Assembly (NCBI GenBank): GCA_963790775.1
Contig: CAWBPR010000003.1
Location: 164,873-228,872, forward strand
Length of the DNA stretch: 64,000 bases
Origin: JASJBU01 sp963790775
GTDB lineage: Bacteria; Pseudomonadota; Gammaproteobacteria; Chromatiales; Chromatiaceae
Direction: 5' to 3'
The notes under the pieces are model-generated. The model was not told the origin of the DNA. It made no database searches and saw nothing but the letters and a program-made list of their open reading frames with translations. Both the position numbers and the translations under genes were made by a program. Each line of letters opens with the position of its first letter. Within the stretch, counting starts at the first letter, position 1. Positions 55,677 through 64,000 of this stretch are shown piece after piece.

Positions 55677-55840
55677 CTATTTCATCGGGATCGAGGCAGA
55701 CTCGATCAGGGAATAGGACAGTTCTATACCATTGGCTTCGGCCATCTTCAGATTGATGACCAGCTGACCGTCTTTACTGCCATGGCACTCGCCTGGTTTA
55801 AGTGTGCGAGTTCCAGTCTCTGCCGAGCCCAGATCACATA
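55677..55840 (-). pseudogene. Unidentified C-terminal gene fragment
   Basis: An open minus-strand frame reads LKPGECHGSKDGQLVINLKMAEANGIELSYSLIESA before TAG. The 'VINLKTAEALGI..P..L...A' pattern is common at the end of ABC_sub_bind-type periplasmic proteins. No start or N-terminal part remains. Identification is tentative. Confidence 0.35.
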
Positions 55841-55979
55841 GCCTAACCTCAGAGTTAATCAGAAAAGATTCAAAGACTGATGAGTTTAATCGAAATTAGG
55901 AATTAAAATATTATTTTATGTGTGAACGAAATATTCTGAGGGGGCAATTGAATTAACTTATTTACACTGGAGGTGTGAG

Positions 55980-56372
55980 ATGAAAACCATTGCGCTTGTT
56001 GCCCATGACGGAATGAAGGTCTCTTTGATCGAGTGGATCGGGTTTAATATGGAAACGTTGAAGCGATACCGCCTGGTATCAACCAGGACAACCGGGGAGA
56101 CCATCAAACGTTCTTACAATCTCGATGTTCAAACCGTAGAGTCCGGCCCTCTGGGGGGCGACGCCAGAATAGCTACGATGATTCTTGATGGTGGTGTGGA
56201 TGTGTTGATCTTCTTCAAGGATCATCTCAAGGCACAACCTCACAAAGTTGATGTGGATATGCTCACCAGGCAGGCTGACATCCATGATATCCCGGCAGCC
56301 TATAACCGCTCTTCGGCCAATTTTCTCATCTCATCACCGCTTCTGTTGGATACACTGAAGGGCGTTGCCTGA
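55980..56372 (+). CDS. mgsA: Methylglyoxal synthase
   Basis: MgsA converts dihydroxyacetone phosphate to methylglyoxal and phosphate, bypassing lower glycolysis under phosphate limitation. The 130-residue protein has VAHD (His9, Asp10), SGPLGGD with the catalytic Asp61, VDVLIFFKDHL and QPHKVDVDML. A strong GGAGG site precedes the ATG. One oddity is that the phosphate loop reads TRTTG where the family has TGTTG, and DHL replaces DPL, so activity may be altered. Confidence 0.88.
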   Translation: MKTIALVAHDGMKVSLIEWIGFNMETLKRYRLVSTRTTGETIKRSYNLDVQTVESGPLGGDARIATMILDGGVDVLIFFKDHLKAQPHKVDVDMLTRQADIHDIPAAYNRSSANFLISSPLLLDTLKGVA

Positions 56373-56537
56373 AAAGCCTGATCGGTTGTTGACCGGATCG
56401 CTTCGGTCTCACATCATACGCCCTGTATCACCATAACGATCTCTGCGCATAGTCGTTTGCCGCAGCTACCAATAGAATCTGGTATCGCACAGGACGAAGG
56501 ATAAATTGGACTGCGAAGCGAGCCATATCCAAGTCAT

Positions 56538-56569
56538 AAAAAAAGGGTTACTGAAGATCAGTAACCCTT
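56538..56569 (-). terminator. Terminator downstream of tRNA-Asn
   Basis: A perfect 9-bp stem (56545-56553 with 56559-56567) is followed on the minus strand by a run of T residues. The other side is T-rich as well, so it may work in both directions. Confidence 0.88.
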
Positions 56570-56578
56570 TGTTTTGTT

Positions 56579-56654
56579 TGGCTCCCCGGGACAGGCTCGA
56601 ACTGCCGACCTAGTGATTAACAGTCACCCGCTCTACCGACTGAGCTACCGGGGA
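56579..56654 (-). tRNA. tRNA-Asn (GTT)
   Basis: The 76-nt minus-strand sequence folds as a cloverleaf. Acceptor stem TCCCCGG pairs with CCGGGGA, the D arm is GCTCAGTCGGTAGAGC, the anticodon loop is CTGTTAA with anticodon GTT, the T arm contains GTTCGAGCC, and the encoded CCA ends at 56579. Confidence 0.96.
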
Positions 56655-56780
56655 ATTGTTTGAGAGCGGGCATCTTAATGACACGGGGGCTTAGCGTCAA
56701 TAGTAAAAGGGAAAATCGTTCACTCTCTCGGCGACCAGCCGGGGAGCGATTAAGCTCCCCGGTCAGTCACAAGCTACTGT

Positions 56781-57967
56781 TCAACCCACAAGCACCTTTT
56801 CCAGCCGGTCCAATGCATTCTGCAGGTTCTCCATGCTGGTGGCGATGGAGAGTCGAACATGCCCGCCCAGACCAAAGGCGGTGCCAGGCACCAGGGCTAC
56901 CCCGGCGTTTTCGATCAGATATTCCGATAACTCCAGATCTGTATTGACGCCATCGATCTTTTCCAGCGCGCCTTCGATATTCGGGAAGCAGTAGAAGGTT
57001 CCGTCGGAGGGAAGGCACTCGACCCCCGGCATTTTGTTCAGCCGATCGACGACATAGTCATGGCGCTGCTTGAAATGCACCAGCATGTCAGCAATGCAAT
57101 CCTGGGAACCTTCGAGAGCCGCCTGGGCAGCCACCTGGGAGATGGAGGTGGGGTTGGAGGTGCTCTGAGACTGAATCTTTTTCATCGCCTTGATAATATT
57201 GGCCGGCCCGCCGGCATAGCCGATACGCCAGCCGGTCATGGAGTAGGCCTTGGAGACGCCATTCAGCACCAGGGTCCTGTCCAACAGATCCGGGCAGGTA
57301 TTCAGAATATTGACGAAGCTGTTGCCGGGCCAGAGGATATGTTCATACATGTCGTCCGTGGCGATCAGCACCCGGGGGTGTTCTTCAGCACTTCGCCAAG
57401 AGCAGCCAATTCATCTGCGGTGTAGGCCATGCCGGTCGGGTTGGACGGGCTGTTGATGACGAACAGCTTGGTCTTGGCGGTGATCGCAGCCGACAGTTGT
57501 TGGGCGGTGATCTTGAAATTCTGTGCCGCACCGGCCTGGATGAAGACCGGTTCGCCACCGGCGAGGATCGCCATATCGGGATAGGAGACCCAGTAAGGGG
57601 CCGGGATGATGACCTCGTCACCCGGGTCAAGTGTCGCCTGGGCCAGATTGTAGAAACTCTGCTTGCCGCCGCAGGAGACCAGGATCTGATCCATGGCATA
57701 GTCGAAGCCATTATCCCGCTTGAACTTGTCGATAACGGCCTTTTTGAGTCCGGGGGTTCCGTCGACCGGGGTATACTTGGTGAACCCCTGGTTGATGGCC
57801 TCGATCGCCGCGGCCTTGATATGGTCAGGGGTGTCGAAGTCCGGTTCGCCGGCGCCAAGACCAATGACATCCTTACCGGCGGCGCGCATCTCAGCGGCGC
57901 GGGCGGTAATCGCGAGTGTAGGGGAGGGCTTGACGGCCTGTACCCGGGTGGAGAGTTGTGAATTCAT
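56781..57967 (-). CDS. aspC: Aspartate aminotransferase (class I, subgroup Ib), one frameshift
   Basis: The enzyme interconverts aspartate/2-oxoglutarate and oxaloacetate/glutamate using PLP. The first frame (57967 to 57365) has GAGEPDFDTPDHI, KYTPVDGTPGLKKAV, PAPYWVSYPDM and NSPSNPTGMAY. It then ends early at KNTPGC. Adding one base near 57378-57381 restores KNHPRVLIATDDMYEHI. The second frame follows with the PLP lysine motif LNGVSKAYSMTGWRIGYAGGP and ends at 56781. Corrected length is 395 residues, as expected. An essential-type gene broken by one base in a CCCCC-GGG context suggests a sequence error. It is divergent from uvrB. Confidence 0.92.
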
Positions 57968-58071
57968 GATTTGTTATCCGCTATATGATATGCCGACCCC
58001 TTGTTATCAGGATCTGATCTGATTCTTCCACGTGCAATAATATACAAATCCTTACTGATGAAAAATCCCTA

Positions 58072-60078
58072 ATGCGTAAAGAATTTCAACTGGAGTCAAA
58101 GTTTGCACCTGCAGGTGACCAGCCAGCCGCCATTCAACGCCTGGTTGAAGGGATCAATGATGGCGAGGCCGGCATGACCCTGCTGGGGGTGACCGGCTCG
58201 GGCAAGACTTTTACCATTGCCAATGTCATCCAGCAGATCCAGCGGCCGACCCTGATCATGGCGCACAATAAGACTCTGGCCGCGCAGCTCTACGGGGAGT
58301 TCAAGGAGTTCTTCCCGAACAATTCGGTGGAATATTTCGTCTCTTACTACGATTACTACCAGCCTGAGGCCTATGTGCCGTCCTCGGACACCTTCATCGA
58401 GAAGGATGCCTCGATCAACGAACATATCGAACAGATGCGGCTCTCCGCCACCAAGGCCTTGCTGGAGCGTGGGGATGCGATCATCGTCGCCACCGTCTCC
58501 GCGATCTACGGCCTGGGTGATCCCCGCTCCTACCTGGGCATGATGCTGCACATCTCCCGCGGTGACATCATCGATCAGCGCACCATCCTCAAGCGCCTGG
58601 CGGAGCTGCAGTACAAGCGCAACGAAATCGAGCTGCATCGCGCCACCTTCCGGGTACGTGGCGAGGTGATCGATATCTTCCCGGCTGAGTCCGATTCAGA
58701 GGCGCTGCGGATTGAACTGTTCGATGACGAGGTGGAGCAGCTCTCGGTCTTCGACCCACTCACCGGTGAGGTGCTGCGCCGGGTGCCGCGCTACTCGATT
58801 TTTCCGAAAAGTCACTATGTCACGCCCAGGGAGACCCTGCTCGAAGCGGTAGATTACATCAAAGCTGAACTCCTGGAACGGCTCACACAACTTGAGTCGG
58901 CCAACAAGCTGGTGGAGGCCCAACGCCTCGAGCAGCGCACCCGGTTCGATATCGAGATGATCATAGAGCTGGGTTATTGCTCCGGTATCGAGAATTACTC
59001 CCGTTACCTCTCCGGCCGCGCTGTCGGTGAGCCGCCACCCACCCTGTTCGACTATCTGCCGGATGAGGCCCTGCTGGTAGTGGATGAGAGCCATGTCACC
59101 ATTCCGCAGATCGGCGGCATGTACAAAGGTGACCGCTCCCGCAAGGAGACCCTGGTGGAGTATGGCTTCCGTCTGCCCTCTGCCTTGGATAATCGGCCCC
59201 TGCGCTTCGAGGAGTTCGAACAGCGTGCTCCCCAGGCCATCTATGTCAGCGCAACGCCCAGGCCGTATGAGCTGGAGCGCTCAGGAGCGATTGTCGAGCA
59301 GGTGGTGCGTCCCACCGGTCTGGTGGATCCTCAGTTGGAGGTGCGCCCGGCCAGCAGCCAGGTGGACGACCTGCTCTCCGAGATCCGCCTGCGGGTCGCG
59401 CAGCAGGAACGGGTGCTGGTTACAACCCTCACCAAGCGCATGGCAGAAGATCTCACCGATTATCTAGGCGACCACGATGTGCGGGTGCGTTATCTGCACT
59501 CGGATATCGATACCGTGGAGCGGGTGGAGATCATCCGTGATCTACGCCTGGGTGAGTTCGATGTGTTGGTGGGCATCAACCTGCTGCGCGAAGGGCTGGA
59601 TATGCCCGAGGTTTCCCTGGTTACGATTCTGGATGCGGATAAGGAAGGTTTTCTACGCTCCGAGGGCTCACTGATTCAGACCATCGGCCGCGCGGCGCGC
59701 AACGCCAACGGCAAGGCGATCCTCTATGCGGACCATGTCACCGGTTCCATGCGCCGCGCCATCGACGAAACCGAACGCCGCCGCGCTAAACAGGTCGCCT
59801 ACAACCATGAGCACGGCATCACTCCCCAGACCATCCAGAAATCCATCGCCGATATCATGGAAGGGGCCTACCCGGGCGCGCCGGTAGCCGCCAAGACCTA
59901 TGCCAAGGTGGCGGAAGAGACCGCCGAGTATGCCGCGCTCACTCCCAAGCAGATGGCGAAACGCATCAGGCAACTCGAGGACCAGATGTACCGCCATGCC
60001 CAGGATCTGGAGTTCGAGGAAGCCGCCAGGGTGCGCGACAAGATCAAGGCGCTGCAGGGACAGGGTTTAGTCGCTTAG
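58072..60078 (+). CDS. uvrB: Excinuclease ABC subunit B
   Basis: The 668-residue helicase-like protein verifies DNA damage with UvrA and recruits UvrC. It has Walker A GVTGSGKTFT, the beta-hairpin YYDYYQPEAYVP, DESHVTIPQ (motif II), GRAARN (motif VI), and a C-terminal UVR motif (ALTPKQMAKRIRQLEDQMYRHAQDLEFEEAARVRDKI). Length is typical. No clear Shine-Dalgarno precedes the ATG. Confidence 0.97.
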   Translation: MRKEFQLESKFAPAGDQPAAIQRLVEGINDGEAGMTLLGVTGSGKTFTIANVIQQIQRPTLIMAHNKTLAAQLYGEFKEFFPNNSVEYFVSYYDYYQPEAYVPSSDTFIEKDASINEHIEQMRLSATKALLERGDAIIVATVSAIYGLGDPRSYLGMMLHISRGDIIDQRTILKRLAELQYKRNEIELHRATFRVRGEVIDIFPAESDSEALRIELFDDEVEQLSVFDPLTGEVLRRVPRYSIFPKSHYVTPRETLLEAVDYIKAELLERLTQLESANKLVEAQRLEQRTRFDIEMIIELGYCSGIENYSRYLSGRAVGEPPPTLFDYLPDEALLVVDESHVTIPQIGGMYKGDRSRKETLVEYGFRLPSALDNRPLRFEEFEQRAPQAIYVSATPRPYELERSGAIVEQVVRPTGLVDPQLEVRPASSQVDDLLSEIRLRVAQQERVLVTTLTKRMAEDLTDYLGDHDVRVRYLHSDIDTVERVEIIRDLRLGEFDVLVGINLLREGLDMPEVSLVTILDADKEGFLRSEGSLIQTIGRAARNANGKAILYADHVTGSMRRAIDETERRRAKQVAYNHEHGITPQTIQKSIADIMEGAYPGAPVAAKTYAKVAEETAEYAALTPKQMAKRIRQLEDQMYRHAQDLEFEEAARVRDKIKALQGQGLVA

Positions 60079-60116
60079 TGAAGAACATGCAAAGCTGCGC
60101 CAGGCGCGGCAAACTC

Positions 60117-61916
60117 TCAACTGGCTCCCTGTTTATGTTTCTGTTTGCCTGAGGCCGGTCGTTTTCTGTCATCCCGACTGTGTCTTTTACCTTTTGGCTG
60201 GTCATCCCGGGACCGTGCAGGATGCCTTTTGGGTCCACCCTTATCCAATTGAATGTTCAATGTCTGCCCACAGACATAAACCTTGCGCAGGTGTTGATGG
60301 ATCTCCTTCGGCATCCCTTCCGGCAGGTCCACCGTGCTGTAGTCGTCGTGGATATCGATCGCACCGATGTAATGGCCCTCCAGGCCGGCTTCGTTGGCGA
60401 TGGCGCCAACGATCTCCCGGGGAGAGACCTGGTGTTTATGGCCCACTTCGATGCGATAGCGCAGGCGCGGGATATCATCATCCTTATCCCTTGAACGGCG
60501 TTCCCGTTTCTGCCTGGGATTCTGCTGCTCCTTCCTGTCTCTCGATTCGGAGCGTCCTCTTGATTCAGGGCGCTGCGGCTGACCGCTCTTCAACTCTTCG
60601 ACAATGAACGGGCGTTCGCGCTGTTCCAGATAGGTGAGAGCCGCAGCGATATCGGTGCTGCTCATCTCCTGCTCCTGTTCGATGCGGCTGATCAGGCGGT
60701 AATAGTAGTCGAGATCCTGGTCCGCCAGGGTCTCGCGCAGCTTTGCCATGAAACGGTCGATACGGTGTTCACTCAGGTCATCGGCCGATGGCAGCTCCAT
60801 TGCTGGAATGGGCTGGCGGGTGGTGCGCTCGATGACTCTGAGCAGGTTGCGTTCCCGGGGCTGCACGAAGAGCAGTGCCTTGCCTTCGCGTCCGGCCCGG
60901 CCGGTGCGGCCGATACGATGCACATAGGATTCCGGATCATTGGGGATATCGAAGTTGACCACGTGGCTGATACGCTCCACGTCCAGGCCCCGGGCTGCCA
61001 CATCGGTGGCCACCACGATATCAAGCTGGCCTTTTTTGAGACGGCCAATGGTGCGTTCGCGCATGTCCTGACTCATATCGCCGTTCAAGGCCTCAGCGGC
61101 AAAGCCGTGGGCCTGCAGCTTCTCCGCTACCTCGGCGGTAGCGGTCTTGGTGCGCACAAAGATGAGCATGCCGTCGAATGCCTCCACTTCCAGCACCCGG
61201 GTCAGGGCATCCATCTTGTGGTGACGGGTGACCACGCAGTGGCGCTGTTCGATGGTGGAGACTGTCTCAGTCTTGACCTTGACCTTGATCTCGACCGGGT
61301 CGTTCAAATGCTTACGCGCCACCCGGCGGATTCGATCCGGCATGGTGGCGGAAAACAGTGCTACCTGGCGTTGTTCCGGCGCCTGCTCGAAGATCCATTC
61401 GATATCGTCGATGAAACCCATCTTCAGCATCTCATCTCCTTCGTCCAGCACCAAGGCGCTGAGATCCTTCAAAGAGAGTGTTTTGCGCCGCAGATGATCC
61501 ATCACCCGGCCTGGAGTGCCGACAATTACCTGCGCGCCACGGTTCAATTGGCGCAGCTGCACGGTCATGCTCTGACCACCATACAGGGGCAGTACATGAA
61601 AATTCTTCAGGTGACGGGCATAGCTCTGAAAGGCCTCGGAGACCTGCAGCGCCAGCTCACGGGTCGGCGCCAGCACCAGCACCTGAGGCTTGTTCAGAGA
61701 GACATCGATCCGGCTCAACAGGGGCAGGGCGAAGGCGGCGGTCTTGCCGGTGCCGGTCTGGGCCTGACCCAGCAGATCACGGCCTTCCAATAGATGGGGA
61801 ATACACTCCGCCTGAATGGCGGTGGGCGCTTCATAACCCAGTTCCTGGATGGCGCTGAGTACGTTGGGTGAGAGTTGCAGGCTCGCAAAGCTGGGAGCGG
61901 ATGGATCAGATGACAT
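60117..61916 (-). CDS. deaD: DEAD-box RNA helicase (DeaD/CsdA type)
   Basis: The 599-residue protein has the Q motif, motif I (AQTGTGKT), Ia (PTRELA), Ib (TPGR), motif III (SAT), motif VI (HRIGRTGRAG), and a C-terminal DbpA-like RNA-binding domain (about residues 480-560) followed by a basic tail. Motif II reads DEGD, not DEAD, an unusual substitution at the small residue. DeaD remodels ribosomal and cold-shock RNAs and can join the RNase E degradosome. It is convergent with uvrB. Confidence 0.93.
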   Translation of the reverse strand: MSSDPSAPSFASLQLSPNVLSAIQELGYEAPTAIQAECIPHLLEGRDLLGQAQTGTGKTAAFALPLLSRIDVSLNKPQVLVLAPTRELALQVSEAFQSYARHLKNFHVLPLYGGQSMTVQLRQLNRGAQVIVGTPGRVMDHLRRKTLSLKDLSALVLDEGDEMLKMGFIDDIEWIFEQAPEQRQVALFSATMPDRIRRVARKHLNDPVEIKVKVKTETVSTIEQRHCVVTRHHKMDALTRVLEVEAFDGMLIFVRTKTATAEVAEKLQAHGFAAEALNGDMSQDMRERTIGRLKKGQLDIVVATDVAARGLDVERISHVVNFDIPNDPESYVHRIGRTGRAGREGKALLFVQPRERNLLRVIERTTRQPIPAMELPSADDLSEHRIDRFMAKLRETLADQDLDYYYRLISRIEQEQEMSSTDIAAALTYLEQRERPFIVEELKSGQPQRPESRGRSESRDRKEQQNPRQKRERRSRDKDDDIPRLRYRIEVGHKHQVSPREIVGAIANEAGLEGHYIGAIDIHDDYSTVDLPEGMPKEIHQHLRKVYVCGQTLNIQLDKGGPKRHPARSRDDQPKGKRHSRDDRKRPASGKQKHKQGAS

Positions 61917-62008
61917 GTGGGGGAGAACCTCGAACAGATGGAAAAACCATCGAGGGGGCTCAATGGAGTACCGGGAAACCCATCATTATATAGTAAAACT
62001 ATGATTAA

Positions 62009-62910
62009 CTCGAATATTCCAATCTATTCGGTATGGAGAACCTGTCGGAATGGGATGACGGTTCCAACCCATTCTACCCTAAGGGCTTGTGCCTGGCGCC
62101 GAGCATCAACCTCTCGGGACGTACTCCTTACACCTGTGAGCCCACGGGCGAAAGCGACGGTATCTGCCCCGGTGCGGCCGATATGACCTGCGATGACACG
62201 GTGTATGGTCAGCTTTGCCTGTCCACCACCGATCCTGAGGACAACCAACTGCTGGATAAGATGTTGACCTGGTATGAGTGCCCCGGATGGAACGGCACCG
62301 ATGTCAGCACCGATGGCGGCGCCGATCAAGTGCCTGCAGCTTGCGGCACCGAGCCTGACAGTGCCCTGCTCCAGGCCAATCTCGACGACCATCCTGGTAC
62401 AACCCGATCGACGTCTCCAAGGCCCACCGCGGCTTCCTGGACGGCGATTTTATCGGCATGATCTACGCCTGGTCGCCAAACTGGAAGCTCAACCTCGACT
62501 TCGGTCGTGCTGAGGCGTTCGGTGATTACTTCACCGTGTGGGCGGAAACCGATACGGACTCGGCTAATCTCGATCTGTACTACCCGAACGATGCACATGG
62601 GACGACGGATGTCGATTGGGCCGTCGGTACGGGCTTCTGCAATGAGTTCGATACCATGGAAGGCTTCCCGCTGGCACTGTCCGAAGAGGCCAGTATCACC
62701 TCCAGCGCCTATGGCGACTTCCTCTATGGAGTATGGGGGCAGTTCAATGTGGAAGAGGTGGTAGATCCTGATACCGGTGAGACTGTGCATGAGTTCGTCG
62801 ATGGTGATGCCATGTTCCGTCGAATCTGGTACCTGGACGATTACATCTCTGAAACCGAAGCCTGGACGCTGCCTGGTACTAATGAAGATCCTGGTACTGG
62901 TCAGCAATAG
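62009..62910 (+). pseudogene. 5'-truncated, frameshifted Asp/Cys-rich protein
   Basis: An open frame without start or ribosome site begins at 62009 (after TAA) and reads EYSNLFGMENLSEWDDGSNP. It is rich in cysteine and acidic residues (CPGAADMTCDD, WYECPGWNG). One base is missing near 62394; the other frame continues WYNPIDVSKAHRGFLDGDFIGMIYAWSPNW and ends at 62910. The segment looks like the C-terminal 300 residues of a larger secreted protein. Only 90 bases separate it from the deaD start, so the N-terminal part is absent. I do not recognise the family. Confidence 0.62.
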
Positions 62911-63232
62911 AACCAGCAAATGGTCGCTCAATGAAACTGCACATTGACGTGCGCTAAGCCGGCGGACCACCTTGGGAGGTCCGCCGATATCAGCAATTAG
63001 CACACTTCCGGGGAGGGTTCACCCTCCCCGGATTTTTTAAGCGTCATCTACTATTATGATTCTGTCTCTGTTGTAGCTTGGAACGGTAATACGCCGCGAA
63101 ACAGCACGGGAAATTTTGTATTTGCCACGCGAGAGCCTTGTTTGTTTCCAGGAAACTGTCGACCGTTGGTATGCCGGTTGGCGCCAATCAACAATAATTC
63201 ATTGCACTATGCAGTAACTGATCGAGGACAAA
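62911..63232. other. Intergenic region with two hairpins
   Basis: About 320 bases without a gene. Two GC-rich inverted repeats lie at 62961-62985 and 63008-63031; the second is a strong terminator and is listed separately. A GAGGAC ribosome site lies at the end. Confidence 0.6.
63008..63038 (+). terminator. Rho-independent terminator
   Basis: An 11-bp stem (63008-63018 with 63021-63031) is followed by ATTTTTT. It lies 100 bases after the truncated gene; a weaker stem at 62961-62985 (8 bp) precedes it. Confidence 0.88.
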
Positions 63233-64000
63233 ATGAAAGTTTCACCAAACAATCTGCTTGTAACCCTGCTCTTAACAGCCTGGGGATATGCATCTGTCGG
63301 CGTTTGCAGCGATAGGGACAGCCTTGAACAGATTCCTGTTCCGGCGCCCGGCATGAATCAAACCCTCATCATCGAGAACCCAGAGGCGTTCGGTGAAGGT
63401 ACGGAGCAGGAAAATCAGACCGAATACGAGATGCTGGCGCCCGACGAGAGTGCCGGAACGGGAACTGAAGCCGCTCAAACGGGAGACAGTTCGGAAAAAG
63501 CAACCATTGTTCCCTTCAATGGGGCCTTTGGTATTCTGCTCGGGGAAAGTTTTCAGCCCTGGATGGTGGCTAAGATCATCAGTCAGGAAGACAAGAAGTA
63601 CAAAACGAGGGGAGAGAATCAAACTGAATATACCGGTAGCCTGTATCAGGTCGAACCGAATATCCCCAACAAATTATTCAACGAATATTCGCTGCTGACC
63701 AATAAGGATGGCATCGTCTATTCAATCACCGGCAAGAAGATGCCCAAAGAAAAGGTATCCGCCTGTCAGTTGACTAAAGAGCTTGCCGGGATGCTTGAGG
63801 ATAAATACGGCCGGCCACGGGGAAAGGGGCTACTGGGTGACTGGTACGCCTTTCGCTTATCAAAGACCGGTCCCTACCAGGGGATCAGATTATATTCTCA
63901 ACGCTGCCGTAATGGCCGTTACTCAATTGTCTACACTGATGAAGCGGCGATGATGCAGGAGGCGGCGCCAAAGGTCGAACCTGAGGAGATGATCGGGTTA
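63233..64000 (+). CDS. Secreted protein of unknown function, 3' partial
   Basis: The ATG at 63233, with GAGGAC upstream, opens a frame that stays open to the window end (256 codons). It begins with a signal peptide (NLLVTLLLTAWGYASVGVC), then a low-complexity linker rich in Glu, Gln, Thr and Gly. A folded part follows from about residue 100 (PFNGAFGILLGESFQPWMV), repeating a GxxYxV-like plan and ending with paired cysteines. No family is recognised. The early cysteine (VGVCS) is not a classic lipobox, so lipidation is uncertain. Confidence 0.75.
   Translation, partial: MKVSPNNLLVTLLLTAWGYASVGVCSDRDSLEQIPVPAPGMNQTLIIENPEAFGEGTEQENQTEYEMLAPDESAGTGTEAAQTGDSSEKATIVPFNGAFGILLGESFQPWMVAKIISQEDKKYKTRGENQTEYTGSLYQVEPNIPNKLFNEYSLLTNKDGIVYSITGKKMPKEKVSACQLTKELAGMLEDKYGRPRGKGLLGDWYAFRLSKTGPYQGIRLYSQRCRNGRYSIVYTDEAAMMQEAAPKVEPEEMIGL

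Larger units (their letters stand above)
55193..55979. other. Relic-rich stretch between csrA and mgsA
   Basis: Nearly 790 bases with no intact gene. I can recognise three fragments, listed separately: an IS6-like transposase piece, a TlpA-like piece and a possible substrate-binding protein end. Confidence 0.6.

Noticed and set aside
60765..61793. A 342-codon plus-strand open frame
   Set aside because: It is antisense to the DEAD-box helicase gene and has no features of its own.

Overview
The window comes from a sulfur-oxidising, facultatively anaerobic gammaproteobacterium. Flavocytochrome c sulfide dehydrogenase (fccAB), a DsrC-like protein and a sulfur globule protein point to sulfide oxidation with stored sulfur. 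Nap, NarXL-like, FNR-type and octaheme hydroxylamine-oxidoreductase-like genes point to nitrogen-oxide respiration. A complete ccmABCDEFGHI operon serves the many c-type cytochromes. The envelope block lolC-lolD-DUF2062-comEC-exbBD-lpxK-ycaR-kdsB-wzb-rne-rluC follows Pseudomonas/Chromatiales-type order. A lineage near Sedimenticola, Thiodiazotropha or Endoriftia is an inference from gene content, not a demonstrated placement.

Layout. 0-9.8 kb: 3' part of an RTX protein, a ten-haem cytochrome, then a minus-strand set (octaheme HAO-like gene, TPR protein, fccA, fccB, DsrC-like protein, YigB-like phosphatase) with an FNR box upstream. 9.8-19 kb: EF-G-like GTPase and the ccm operon. 19-26.8 kb: Crp/Fnr regulator, NarX/NarL-like pair and a nap cluster that is badly broken although its operator-like sites look intact. 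26.9-30.2 kb: moaA, a Rieske protein, a TrpD-like transferase and small secreted or membrane proteins. 30.3-45.4 kb: envelope and RNA-processing housekeeping genes. 45.4-49.7 kb: hypE, sulfur globule protein, aminotransferase, small membrane proteins and a TlpA-like thioredoxin. 49.7-56 kb: accessory island with IS relics, an rpfF/rpfC diffusible-signal-factor pair, csrA and gene fragments. 56-64 kb: mgsA, tRNA-Asn, aspartate aminotransferase, uvrB, DEAD-box helicase, a truncated gene and a secreted protein that runs off the window.

Two cross-cutting observations matter. First, at least eleven genes carry a 1-2 bp frameshift, including essential ones (rne, aspC, ccmA), so the sequence probably contains indel errors and frameshifts alone should not be read as gene death. 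Second, napA shows lesions that indels cannot explain: three large internal or terminal deletions, a TAG codon, loss of napG and fusion to a truncated napH. Perfect or near-perfect FNR boxes and NarL-type 7-2-7 palindromes occur upstream of the fnr-like gene and of napF, and an FNR box lies upstream of the HAO-like gene. They outline an anaerobic nitrogen-oxide regulon linked to sulfur oxidation.
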